From Nostoc sp. PCC 7524 (GTDB lineage: Bacteria; Cyanobacteriota; Cyanobacteriia; Cyanobacteriales; Nostocaceae): 64,000 nucleotides of DNA. A program made the position numbers and the translations under genes. Shown piece by piece: positions 1-8,087 of this stretch. The notes under the pieces were generated by a model. That model was given only the letters and a program-made list of their open reading frames with translations, was not told the DNA's origin and did no database searches. Location: NCBI RefSeq assembly GCF_000316645.1, contig NC_019684.1, positions 3,067,501 through 3,131,500 on the forward strand, in the 5' to 3' direction. How positions within the stretch are numbered: position 1 is the stretch's first letter; the number at the start of each line of letters is the position of its first letter.

Positions 1-536
1 GTGATTAGCGGTTGAATCAAGGGTGATTCGGCAATAGTTTTACCTAAGTCCGAGTTGACTATTAATTGTCGAAATCGCCTGACATACCAGCTCAATGACT
101 CTGGCATACCAAACAGTCGCAGGTTGGAAGAGTCACCCGTGCCGTTGTAGACGATCGCATCATACTTGCCACTGGCATCATATTCACGGATAGCATTCAG
201 GGCAAGGGCATGATCCATGCCTGGTAATACCACCAGTTCTTGACCGTAGACATCTTTAATGATGGGCGTTTTGAGGTATTGCGCCTCAAGTTTTTTCACT
301 TCATCCCAACTACGCTCTAAGAGTACAGATGCTTGGAACTGTACAACATCTAGATTAGGTGCAATTTCCTGGGGGTCAGTTGCCAGGGTTTGCTCTAAGA
401 GTATGGGTAGTATTGGTTCTGCTAATCCTGCTAGCAGGACACGCTTGCCTTGAGTTGCCAATGACTTAGCAGCAGCGATCGCTATTTTGGTACGCGTAAT
501 GCTGCTTGCACCCAAAAATGTCAATATCTGGGACAT
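1..536 (-). CDS. ArsA/Get3-like ATPase, N-terminal part (runs off the left edge)
   Basis: The reverse strand opens with ATG at 534-536 and stays open to base 1, giving about 178 residues of an unfinished protein that begins MSQILTFLGASSITRTK. The order of a short beta strand, a P-loop position, a long helix and then RVLLAGLAEP fits the ArsA/Get3 family of transport or membrane-insertion ATPases. The loop is degenerate: where the family has GKGGVGKT this protein reads GASSITRT, so the Walker A lysine and most glycines are missing. ATP hydrolysis is therefore doubtful and a structural or regulatory role is possible. The family call is inference from the fold pattern; the C-terminal half is outside the window. 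Confidence 0.6.
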   Translation of the reverse strand, partial: MSQILTFLGASSITRTKIAIAAAKSLATQGKRVLLAGLAEPILPILLEQTLATDPQEIAPNLDVVQFQASVLLERSWDEVKKLEAQYLKTPIIKDVYGQELVVLPGMDHALALNAIREYDASGKYDAIVYNGTGDSSNLRLFGMPESLSWYVRRFRQLIVNSDLGKTIAESPLIQPLI

Positions 537-622
537 TATCTTGATTTCCAATTACCGCCGGTCTTTCCAATTCCAACTTAGCACTAGGCAAATACTCTTA
601 GCTTCTACCTTGAGTGCCGATG

Positions 623-814
623 CTAGACGGCTTTAATTTCATCCTCAAAAAACCAAGTGGCAGTATTATCATCAAACTTTACGACTACACCTACACCGCT
701 ACCATCGGTAACTTTATAACCTTCAATTATGCCAATTTTTCCTAGTTTCTGAGCGATGCCAGTAGAAACGCGATCGCGTAAACGAAACACCTTAACCTTT
801 TGTCCGATTTCCAT
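623..814 (-). CDS. petP: PetP-like cytochrome b6f small subunit (DUF2862)
   Basis: A 63-residue soluble protein starting MEIGQKVKVFRLRDRVS and ending WFFEDEIKAV. This length, the SH3-like small beta-barrel pattern and the closing WFF-E-E-I motif match the DUF2862 family, known in cyanobacteria and red algae as PetP, a peripheral subunit on the cytoplasmic side of cytochrome b6f that affects linear electron flow. It lies 86 bp upstream (in reverse orientation) of the ArsA-like gene and reads toward it, so the two could be co-transcribed. The family call rests on remembered sequence resemblance, not a search. Confidence 0.7.
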   Translation of the reverse strand: MEIGQKVKVFRLRDRVSTGIAQKLGKIGIIEGYKVTDGSGVGVVVKFDDNTATWFFEDEIKAV

Positions 815-1063
815 GCCTACATTAAATGCAATAAACCAAGAATTAGTTTAGCTGAATCTGGTACTATCCGAAATTCAAAATTCCAAATTGACTATTGACT
901 AAAAGTTTAAAATTAAATCAACTAGCAATCAGTTGCAAGAGTTTAACTTCAACCAGCAATTGCTTTCAAAAACCTCATGGGAAAAACTCACAACCAATAT
1001 GAAAAAGTTTTTCCCTTACACCCCATTCCCAACTCCCCACTCCCTACTCCCCATTTCATAACC

Positions 1064-1861
1064 ATGTATCAAACTGATCCACCCCGTCCACCCCAAGAAA
1101 CCATGCCGACAATGTATGATTTACCCAGTGAATTGGTAGGGGAATCAGGCTTGCCAGACGAATTTCATTGTATACAGGCAGATTTGCTCAGTGAGACTTG
1201 TCAGCCTCCTAATTATCTACCAGAGGAGATTTTACTGGTTAGTGACTTAAACCTTTACTACGATCCCCGCCATCCTTTATGGTACAAGCGTCCTGATTGG
1301 TACATGGTTTTGGGAGTATCCGGTGCTACTCAACAGCAAGACCTACGTTTAAGTTACGTTATATGGCAAGAGGGAGTAGCCCCGTTTTTAGTAGTGGAAT
1401 TACTTTCACCAGGGACAGAACAGGAAGATTTAGGGCAAACGCTACGAGAAGTAAACAAACCGCCAACCAAGTGGGAAGTGTATGAACGCATTTTGCGTGT
1501 TCCCTACTACGTTGTTTATGACCGTTATGAAAATAATTTGCGGGCGTTTCGACTCAATGGTACTCGTTATGAGGCAATACCTTTACCAGAGAAGCGATTT
1601 TGGTTAGAAGAGTTAGAACTAGGTTTAGGTCTTTGGCAGGGTACTTATCAACAGACAACGGGTTTATGGTTACGTTGGTATGATGCAGCAGATTGGCTAC
1701 CAACCTCAGATGAACAAGCACAACGAGAACGCCAACGGGCTGAACAAGAACGGCAACGGGCTGAACGAGAACGGCAACGGGCTGAACAAGAACGCCAACG
1801 GGCTGATAGACTAGCTGAATATTTGCGATCGCAAGGAATTGACCCAGACAACTTACCGTAG
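1064..1861 (+). CDS. Uma2-family (DUF820) putative nuclease with C-terminal heptad repeat
   Basis: I start at the ATG at 1064 (MYQTDPPRPP); an in-frame ATG at 977 would only add a run of prolines encoded by a low-complexity spacer of CCCCAC-type repeats. The core carries the Uma2 PD-(D/E)XK pattern: RPDWYMVLG, then FLVVELLSPGTE, then a VPYYVVYD strand. The last 50 residues are four perfect 7-residue units (ERQRAEQ type) followed by RADRLAEYLRSQGIDPDNL, a charged coiled coil. Uma2 genes are highly multiplied in filamentous cyanobacteria and their biological role is not settled. A second Uma2 gene follows 12 bp downstream with the same tail. Confidence 0.8.
   Translation: MYQTDPPRPPQETMPTMYDLPSELVGESGLPDEFHCIQADLLSETCQPPNYLPEEILLVSDLNLYYDPRHPLWYKRPDWYMVLGVSGATQQQDLRLSYVIWQEGVAPFLVVELLSPGTEQEDLGQTLREVNKPPTKWEVYERILRVPYYVVYDRYENNLRAFRLNGTRYEAIPLPEKRFWLEELELGLGLWQGTYQQTTGLWLRWYDAADWLPTSDEQAQRERQRAEQERQRAERERQRAEQERQRADRLAEYLRSQGIDPDNLP
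1727..1810 (+). repeat. Four 21-bp tandem repeats encoding a heptad coiled coil
   Basis: Units at 1727-1747, 1748-1768, 1769-1789 and 1790-1810 are near-identical copies of GAACGCCAACGGGCTGAACA plus one base. Each encodes one heptad (ERQRAEQ-like), so gain or loss of units keeps frame and coiled-coil register. A three-unit version lies at 2456-2518 in the next gene. Confidence 0.9.
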
Positions 1862-1873
1862 TCAGAGGTAGCT

Positions 1874-2569
1874 ATGACGACAAGCATCAAGTTAGTCAAT
1901 CCTAATATTGAATATCCCAGCTCTGACGGTGAACCATTGGCGGAATCTTACATCCATCTCTACGCAATTCTGACTACTCTAGAAGTAATCAAACAATACC
2001 TAGCAGGCAGACAAGCAACCGTTCTGGCTAATCAGTTTCTCTACTATGCTCAAGGTTTTCCCAAACTCAGGGTTGCACCGGATGTCATGGTAATTTTTGA
2101 TGTGCCGCCTGGAGGTCGAGATAGTTATAAAGTCTGGGAAGAAGGTCAAGTTCCCCAGGTAGTCTTTGAAATGACTTCTCAAGGAACCCAAAAACAAGAC
2201 CAAGAGCAAAAGAAAAACCTGTATGAACAGTTAGGAATTGTAGAATATTGGTTATTTGACCCGAAAGGGGAATGGATTACAGAAAAGTTAAGAGGATATA
2301 GGTTAGAGGATGAGACTTATCAATTAATTACTGATGGGATATGTCAACCTTTACAATTGCGGGTAACAGTTGAGGGGGAATTATTGGGATTTTATCGTCT
2401 AGATACGGGTGATAAATTACTCATACCCACAGAACTAGCCCAACAGTTACAGCAGGAACGTCAAAGAACTGAACAGGAACGCCAACGGGCGGAACAGGAA
2501 CGTCAACGAGCTGATAGACTAGCTGAGTATTTGCGCGCTCAAGGAATTGACCCTGATAGTCTCAGTTAA
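1874..2569 (+). CDS. Uma2-family putative nuclease, second tandem copy
   Basis: A 231-residue protein starting MTTSIKLVNPNIEYP. The PD-(D/E)XK layout is visible as VAPDVMVIFDVP, QVVFEMTSQGTQ, then KKNLYEQLGIVEYWLFDP, giving the acidic residues and lysine of the Uma2 active site. The tail has three heptads of the ERQRAEQ type and then RADRLAEYLRAQGIDPDSLS, almost the same as the tail of the gene 12 bp upstream. The two cores are much less alike than the tails, so the tail was probably shared by recombination or is under separate selection. The two genes look like one transcription unit. Confidence 0.8.
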   Translation: MTTSIKLVNPNIEYPSSDGEPLAESYIHLYAILTTLEVIKQYLAGRQATVLANQFLYYAQGFPKLRVAPDVMVIFDVPPGGRDSYKVWEEGQVPQVVFEMTSQGTQKQDQEQKKNLYEQLGIVEYWLFDPKGEWITEKLRGYRLEDETYQLITDGICQPLQLRVTVEGELLGFYRLDTGDKLLIPTELAQQLQQERQRTEQERQRAEQERQRADRLAEYLRAQGIDPDSLS

Positions 2570-2686
2570 ACCAGAAATTACTCTGAAACTGACAAGCATT
2601 AAGAAGCACAATGATTGATAAATTTATTTTTGCTAAAAATAGACTCAGGTATATTTAGTTGATTTTCTGATTACGCAAGTAAGATT

Positions 2687-2698
2687 GTATTATAATAC
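2687..2698 (+). promoter_or_regulatory. Candidate -10 element in a perfect palindrome, upstream of the exporter operon
   Basis: GTATTATAATAC is a perfect 12-bp palindrome containing TATAAT (2691-2696), about 100 bp upstream of the ABC permease start. No convincing -35 hexamer is visible at the right spacing. The GTA and TAC half sites are 6 bp apart, not the 8 of an NtcA box. Weak call. Confidence 0.3.
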
Positions 2699-2795
2699 GC
2701 CAAGAAATCATGGTTGATATAAATCATTCATACCAGGGGAACTTTCATCAATAGTCAGCTTCATTGAAGAATTAAATGTGTGGTGGTTGTTGAGG

Positions 2796-3602
2796 ATGAC
2801 AATTTCGATTAAAGGCAATTCAAATTGGGTGCAAATGCGCCGCTACTGGGAACTGCTGCACGTCTTAGTCACGCGAAATCTCAAAGTGCGTTACCGAGGT
2901 TCTTTATTAGGCGTATATTGGTCACTACTCAACCCGTTAATTATGACAGCACTTTATAGTGCGATATTCGGTACAACATTTGCTTCCTACTATGGAAATT
3001 CTATACTGAACTACGTGCTAGCTGCCTTCACTGGCTTGGTGGTGATTAATTTTTTTTCAGCCTCCACATCCCAAGCTTTGTCAAGTGTAGTAGGCAATGG
3101 GGCATTATTAAACAAAATTCGCTTACCCGTAAGTGTTTTTCCTGTCTCAATGGTAGTAGCCAATATCTTTCAGTTTGCAGTTGGGGCATTTCCGTTATTG
3201 GCTGCGATCGCTCTCATTAATTCTAAAAGTTTTGTCAATGTTTTAGCACTACTGTTTCCTTTCCTATCTTTGGTTTTAGTTTGTACCGGAGTAGGATTTC
3301 TAGTGAGTGCATTGTATGTGTTTTTTAGAGATTTACCTTATTTCTACGAGTTAGTTGTATTTGTACTGTGGATTAGCAGCCCTGTATTTTACCCAGCAGC
3401 TATTGTGCCATTGCAAGTTCAAAAATTTTTATTTCTCAATCCCCTCTCACCAATTATTGAAAGTTTGCGTCAAATCACCTTATCCGGTAATTTACCTGAT
3501 TTAACACTAATTTGGGGTGGTTTGTTAAGTGGTATCATTATTTTGTCATTGGGATGGGTTAGTTTTCATATGTGGCGACATCAATTTATGGATCTGTTGT
3601 AG
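2796..3602 (+). CDS. ABC-2 type polysaccharide export permease
   Basis: A protein of about 268 residues starting MTISIKGNSNW; an in-frame GTG at 2778 would add six residues. It has the Wzm/TagG layout: a cytoplasmic N-terminus with VTRNLKVRYRGSLLGVYWSLLNPL, the signature of the ABC2_membrane family, then about six hydrophobic segments and a conserved SPVFYPAAIVP region before the last helices. Such permeases pair with a Wzt-type ATPase to flip a lipid-linked glycan across the cytoplasmic membrane. The ATPase gene starts on the base right after this stop codon, which supports tight co-translation. Glycosyltransferase and dTDP-sugar genes follow in the same direction. Confidence 0.9.
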   Translation: MTISIKGNSNWVQMRRYWELLHVLVTRNLKVRYRGSLLGVYWSLLNPLIMTALYSAIFGTTFASYYGNSILNYVLAAFTGLVVINFFSASTSQALSSVVGNGALLNKIRLPVSVFPVSMVVANIFQFAVGAFPLLAAIALINSKSFVNVLALLFPFLSLVLVCTGVGFLVSALYVFFRDLPYFYELVVFVLWISSPVFYPAAIVPLQVQKFLFLNPLSPIIESLRQITLSGNLPDLTLIWGGLLSGIIILSLGWVSFHMWRHQFMDLL

Positions 3603-4334
3603 ATGGAAGTTATTCGTCTAGATCAAGTTTCACTGTGGCGAAGAACACAAGAAGAGTTTTCTTACGACCTCAAGAAAACAATTTTATCTATTATTGAAGG
3701 GAAATACCGCCAACCTGCCAGAAAATTAGTAATTGATCAAATTAATCTGGTTGTTAATTCAGGTGAAAAGATAGGTATTATCGGCGCAAATGGTTCTGGT
3801 AAATCTACTCTCTTGAAAATTATTTGTGGGATTTTGCAACCAACAAAAGGTACAGTCAGAGTAAGAGGACAAATAGCACCCTTAATTGAACTAGGTGCAG
3901 GGTTTGATCCAGAAATTGCTGTAATGGATAATATTTTGCTGTATGGTGTATTACTAGGTTTTTCTAGAGCCGAGATGAAACAGAGAGTGCGGTCTATTTT
4001 AGAGTTTGCAGAATTGGAGGATTATGCTTTAGTTCCAGTGAAGGGTTTATCTTCAGGTATGGTTGCTCGTTTGGGTTTTTCTATTGCTACCGATGTACAA
4101 CCTGATATCTTGATTTTAGATGAAGTTTTATCTGTAGGAGATGAAAAGTTTAAAAATAAATGTAAGCAAAGAATTGATAAATTTTGGAACATGGACGCAA
4201 CCGTTTTAGTTGTATCTCATGATTTAGACTTTGTGAAACAATATTGTGAACGTGTAGTTTGGTTAGATAAAGGCACAATAGTGTTTATTGGTGAACCTCA
4301 AAAGACTATATCTTGCTATTTAAGTGGACTTTGA
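3603..4334 (+). CDS. ABC transporter ATPase for polysaccharide export (Wzt/TagH type)
   Basis: A 243-residue nucleotide-binding protein with Walker A GANGSGKST at residues 61-69, a variant signature motif (LSSGM in place of LSGGQ), Walker B ILILDEVLSVGD and the switch histidine in VVSHDLDF. The N-terminal 45 residues ahead of the P-loop, the LIELGAGFDPE stretch and the FKNKCKQRI segment are typical of exporters of O-antigen or teichoic-acid type. It lacks the C-terminal carbohydrate-binding domain found in longer Wzt proteins, so it probably exports without reading a chain-end cap. It abuts the permease gene directly. Confidence 0.9.
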   Translation: MEVIRLDQVSLWRRTQEEFSYDLKKTILSIIEGKYRQPARKLVIDQINLVVNSGEKIGIIGANGSGKSTLLKIICGILQPTKGTVRVRGQIAPLIELGAGFDPEIAVMDNILLYGVLLGFSRAEMKQRVRSILEFAELEDYALVPVKGLSSGMVARLGFSIATDVQPDILILDEVLSVGDEKFKNKCKQRIDKFWNMDATVLVVSHDLDFVKQYCERVVWLDKGTIVFIGEPQKTISCYLSGL

Positions 4335-4426
4335 ATCAATTTTGGTTAAATATAAAATTAGATTAAATTAAATCACCTTGGTTGAGATGTTGAGTCTCAA
4401 AAATTTAAGTAGACACTATAAAAAAT

Positions 4427-5614
4427 ATGGTCGAGCTAAAGCATTTACATCCTAAAATAACTGTTATAATGCCAGTTTTTAATGGAGAAAAATATATTCA
4501 AACAGCAATTGATAGTATTTTAAATCAAACTTTTACTGATTTTGAATTAATAGTTATTGACGATTGTTCATGTGATAAAAGCTTAGAAATTATAAAATCT
4601 TATAATGATAACCGAATAAAACTATTAGAAAACAATACTAACTTAGGAGTCACGAAAACAAAAAATAAAGGGATAGAAAAATCTTTAGGTGAATATATTG
4701 CTTTTTTAGATTGTGATGACTATGCCTATCCTTCGAGGTTAGCAGAACAACTTGAATTTATGGAAAGTAACCCAGATTTTGGTATGATTGGGTCTTGGGT
4801 TGAGGTAATGGATGAAAATGGTGTTTTAACAGGAGAGGTTTGGAAATATGTAGAACCTGCTCAAAAAATTCCATCTATACTTCTCTTCCACAACTATTTT
4901 GCTCAATCAGCAGTTTTCCTCAGAAAAAGTGTATTGTGTGATGAATGGTATAGACGACAAAGAGCAGAAGATTACGACCTATGGGTAAGAATAGCAAGAA
5001 AATCCAAAGTAGGGAATATTCAAAAAGTTCTAATAAAGTATCGACTACATCCGAGTTCTCGCAGTCAAAAAGCAGTACATGCAATTGAAACGAATGTAGT
5101 AGATATTGTTTCAGAGCAGATCAACTATTTAGGTATAACACCGACATCTGAAGAGTTAGCCTTACATAGACAATTAGGTGCATATAATTACAACGATATT
5201 AATTTATCTTTAAAATTTATTCAAGAATCAGCAGAGTGGTTGACGAAGTTGAGGAACGCCAACTCACAAGTAAACATATATCAGAATAATGATTTTAATC
5301 AAGTATTAGCAGATATACAGTTAGCCGTATTTTGCAAATGTTTAGAAAACCAAGAAATACAAGTCACAACCAAACAATGGGAATTGGAACAAAAGCAGTA
5401 TCAAATTCAAGCCACTCAAAATGAATTGGAAGAATGTAAACATTGGATAAAAGAGCTTCAGGAAGGAAAAGATTGGCTGGAATCTCAGTATTATATTTGG
5501 ATTAAAGTTGCCAAAGATAAACAGACAGAAATCGAACAATATCAAACTCAATTACAATATCTAAAGCTTGAGTTAGAAAATTTGCAATTAAAATTACAAA
5601 AATTTCAAAATTGA
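4427..5614 (+). CDS. GT2 glycosyltransferase with C-terminal coiled coil
   Basis: The first 230 residues form a GT-A fold: ITVIMPVFNGEKYIQTAIDSIL, then FELIVIDDCSCDKS for the nucleotide pocket and IAFLDCDDYA as the DXD-like metal site. A QRAEDYDLWVRIA motif carries the acidic acceptor-site residues. The last 100 residues are strongly charged with repeated Q-W-E-L-E-Q-K patterns and form a predicted coiled coil, probably for docking to partners. Base composition is clearly AT-richer than the rfb genes further on. The sugar donor cannot be told from sequence. Confidence 0.85.
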   Translation: MVELKHLHPKITVIMPVFNGEKYIQTAIDSILNQTFTDFELIVIDDCSCDKSLEIIKSYNDNRIKLLENNTNLGVTKTKNKGIEKSLGEYIAFLDCDDYAYPSRLAEQLEFMESNPDFGMIGSWVEVMDENGVLTGEVWKYVEPAQKIPSILLFHNYFAQSAVFLRKSVLCDEWYRRQRAEDYDLWVRIARKSKVGNIQKVLIKYRLHPSSRSQKAVHAIETNVVDIVSEQINYLGITPTSEELALHRQLGAYNYNDINLSLKFIQESAEWLTKLRNANSQVNIYQNNDFNQVLADIQLAVFCKCLENQEIQVTTKQWELEQKQYQIQATQNELEECKHWIKELQEGKDWLESQYYIWIKVAKDKQTEIEQYQTQLQYLKLELENLQLKLQKFQN

Positions 5615-5710
5615 TAACAGAATTACAGTCCGGCATAGTCTGGAAAATGCGAAATCAATGGCTTAAATAAAAAGATTTTTTTTAAATTAAAAAATTATAA
5701 GGATTCAAGA

Positions 5711-8062
5711 ATGACTACACCTAGACCTTCAAAAAACGTCAATGAATTTATTAATTTAATACTTGCGAACAAGCAAAATTACAAAATTGAATCGAGCAAG
5801 GAAGTACCTGTTGTTTCTATAATATCTTCCTTTTATAATGCTGATAAATACTTTGAACAATGCTATAGCTGTCTAGCCAACCAAAATTTTCAAGAATTTG
5901 AATGGATTATCGTCAATGATGGTTCTACCGACAAAAATGCTCTCGAATTATTTGATTCGCTACCAGAAAGAGACTCAAGAATTAAAACTGTGCATCATCA
6001 AGTAAATAATGGAGTTTCTGCTGGAAGGAATACAGCAGTTTCTTATGCAAAAGGCAAATATTTATTTTTCCTAGATCTAGATGATTTGCTAGATCCTACT
6101 TACATAGAGAAGTGCGTTTTATTCTTAGAATCTCATCCGGAAATTTCTTTAGTTAATTCATATTCTGTGGGCTTTCAAGAGCAAGAATATTGGTGGTCTC
6201 ATGGTTTTGAGAAAGTCTCTGATTTTATTGAACAGAACTGGTTGACAGTAATGTTAATGTATAGAAAAGAAGACTTTGTTAAACTAGGAGGTTTTGATGA
6301 AAGTCTGAGATTTTATGAAGATTGGGAAAGATGGCTAAGAGCGATCGTTAATCAACAAAAGTGCTGGACAATACCGGAGTATTTACATTGTTACCGACGT
6401 AGTAATTCTGGTCTTTTACTCACTTCAATAAATAATACACTGCAAAAAAATCAGGCAACTGACCTAATACAGTCACGCTATAAGCAATTTTTTAAAGACA
6501 ATAATATACAAAATACTTACTTAAAACGTCCTTCAGCATTTGAAGTTGATTTACAGAGCTATAACTTTTCAATAAACAATTATGTTGGTAACCGACAAAC
6601 ACGTAAGCGTATTCTTTGTTTTTTCCCCTGGCTAGAAGTAGGTGGAGCAGATAAGTTTAATCTTGATTTAGTTACATTGCTAAGTGAGAGAGGGTATGAT
6701 ATTACCATTACTACTACTTTAAAATCTGAACATCCTTGGCATCATCATTTCTATCAAGTCACTTATGATATTTTCCATTTAAATAATTTTTTACATTATA
6801 CTTACTTCCTTGCTTTTGCACGCTATTTAATAAAATCTCGCCAAATTGATATTGTTTTTATTTCTAATTCATACATTGCCTATTACTTAGTACCCCTTCT
6901 AAAAGTAGAATTTCCCAATGTTGTTTTTATAGATTATGTCCACACTGGTGATCCAGGTTGGCGTAAATGTGGCTATCCACGAATATCTTGTCAACTCAAC
7001 CAATTTCTTGACTGTCAAGTAGTGTCATCAAAACATCTATTAAACTTTTATAAAAATCTCCATCCTGAAACTGAAAGTAAGTTGAGAGTTTGTTACACCA
7101 ACGAAGATACTCAAAAATGGACTCGCAATCAAGAAAAAGGTAAAAAATTACGTGACCAACTCAGGATTGATGAACACAATGTAATTTTATTATATCCTGC
7201 CAGAATTGTTGGTCAGAAAAGACCTTTATTGCTAGTAGATATTGTTCAGGAACTAGTAAGTAAATCTTTGCCAATATCGGTTATTGTTCTGGGACAGGGA
7301 GAACTACTGTCTCAAATGCAAGCTAAAATTACTCAGCTAGGATTGGAATCAGTATTTCATATCCTCCCACCATGTGAACCAGAACAGATGATTGATTTTT
7401 ACTCAGCATCTGACATATTGCTATTACCTTCAGAATATGAAGGTCTTTCTTTAGCTATTTATGAAGCTATGTCTATGCAGTTACCAATCGTAGCTTCAGA
7501 CGTAGGTGGACAAAGTGAATTAGTTATACCGGGAACTGGATTTTTGATTCCTAAAGGAAATGGCGACGCTAATGAAATAAAAGCATATATAGAAGTATTA
7601 ATGCCATTAATCCAAGATTCTGTTTTGCGCGATAAGGTAGGATTTGCAGCTCGACAGCGAATTCAAGAATCTTTTTGTTTAGAGGCGATGGGCGATCGAA
7701 TGGAAAGTATTTTCGCAGAAGCGATAGCCAACAATCAAACTAAACCTAAAATATCCATTAATCCAGATATAGCAGAGGAAATGCTGCGTTTAGGGCTAGA
7801 GTATCTTCATCAAGAGCAAGTCTTAAACGACATATGGCAAGAAAAATGCCAAATAGAACAAGAAAATAAAGCACTCTGGTTAGAAAAATGCCAAATAGAA
7901 CAAGAAAATAAAGCACTCTGGTTAGAAAAATGCCAAATAGAACAAGAAAAAAATGTACTCTTCTCAAGAAAGAATGCAATGGAGACATCCAAGTTTTGGC
8001 AACTCAGAAAATTGTGGTTTAAATTCAAACGGAAACTACGATTAACTGATGAAGAACCATAA
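5711..8062 (+). CDS. Bifunctional GT2-GT4 glycosyltransferase with coiled-coil tail
   Basis: A 783-residue fusion. Residues 35-260 are a GT2 domain (VSIISSFYNADKYFEQ, WIIVNDGSTDKN, FFLDLDDLLD, then ED-W acceptor motif). Residues about 295-690 are a GT4 domain (RILCFFPWLEVGGADKFNLD, and the donor-site EYEGLSLAIYEAMSMQLPIV). The remaining tail contains a 14-residue unit present two and a half times. The start is supported by AAGGA eight bases upstream of ATG. Two glycosyltransferases in one chain suggest that two consecutive sugars are added in order. Acceptor and sugars are unknown. Confidence 0.88.
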   Translation: MTTPRPSKNVNEFINLILANKQNYKIESSKEVPVVSIISSFYNADKYFEQCYSCLANQNFQEFEWIIVNDGSTDKNALELFDSLPERDSRIKTVHHQVNNGVSAGRNTAVSYAKGKYLFFLDLDDLLDPTYIEKCVLFLESHPEISLVNSYSVGFQEQEYWWSHGFEKVSDFIEQNWLTVMLMYRKEDFVKLGGFDESLRFYEDWERWLRAIVNQQKCWTIPEYLHCYRRSNSGLLLTSINNTLQKNQATDLIQSRYKQFFKDNNIQNTYLKRPSAFEVDLQSYNFSINNYVGNRQTRKRILCFFPWLEVGGADKFNLDLVTLLSERGYDITITTTLKSEHPWHHHFYQVTYDIFHLNNFLHYTYFLAFARYLIKSRQIDIVFISNSYIAYYLVPLLKVEFPNVVFIDYVHTGDPGWRKCGYPRISCQLNQFLDCQVVSSKHLLNFYKNLHPETESKLRVCYTNEDTQKWTRNQEKGKKLRDQLRIDEHNVILLYPARIVGQKRPLLLVDIVQELVSKSLPISVIVLGQGELLSQMQAKITQLGLESVFHILPPCEPEQMIDFYSASDILLLPSEYEGLSLAIYEAMSMQLPIVASDVGGQSELVIPGTGFLIPKGNGDANEIKAYIEVLMPLIQDSVLRDKVGFAARQRIQESFCLEAMGDRMESIFAEAIANNQTKPKISINPDIAEEMLRLGLEYLHQEQVLNDIWQEKCQIEQENKALWLEKCQIEQENKALWLEKCQIEQEKNVLFSRKNAMETSKFWQLRKLWFKFKRKLRLTDEEP
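7841..7950 (+). repeat. 42-bp tandem repeat in a coiled-coil coding region
   Basis: Units at 7841-7882 and 7883-7924 are identical over 42 bp, and a third partial copy covers 7925-7950. Each unit encodes 14 residues (EKCQIEQENKALWL), exactly two heptads. The lack of synonymous differences points to recent expansion. Confidence 0.92.
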
Positions 8063-8087
8063 TAGTAAGCAATCTTAAATAAAAATT

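Noticed and set aside
259..453. Plus-strand frame at the left edge
   Set aside because: It is antisense to the ArsA-like gene and has no protein-family signal.
2687..2698. NtcA-binding site
   Set aside because: The GTA and TAC half sites are separated by 6 bases instead of 8.
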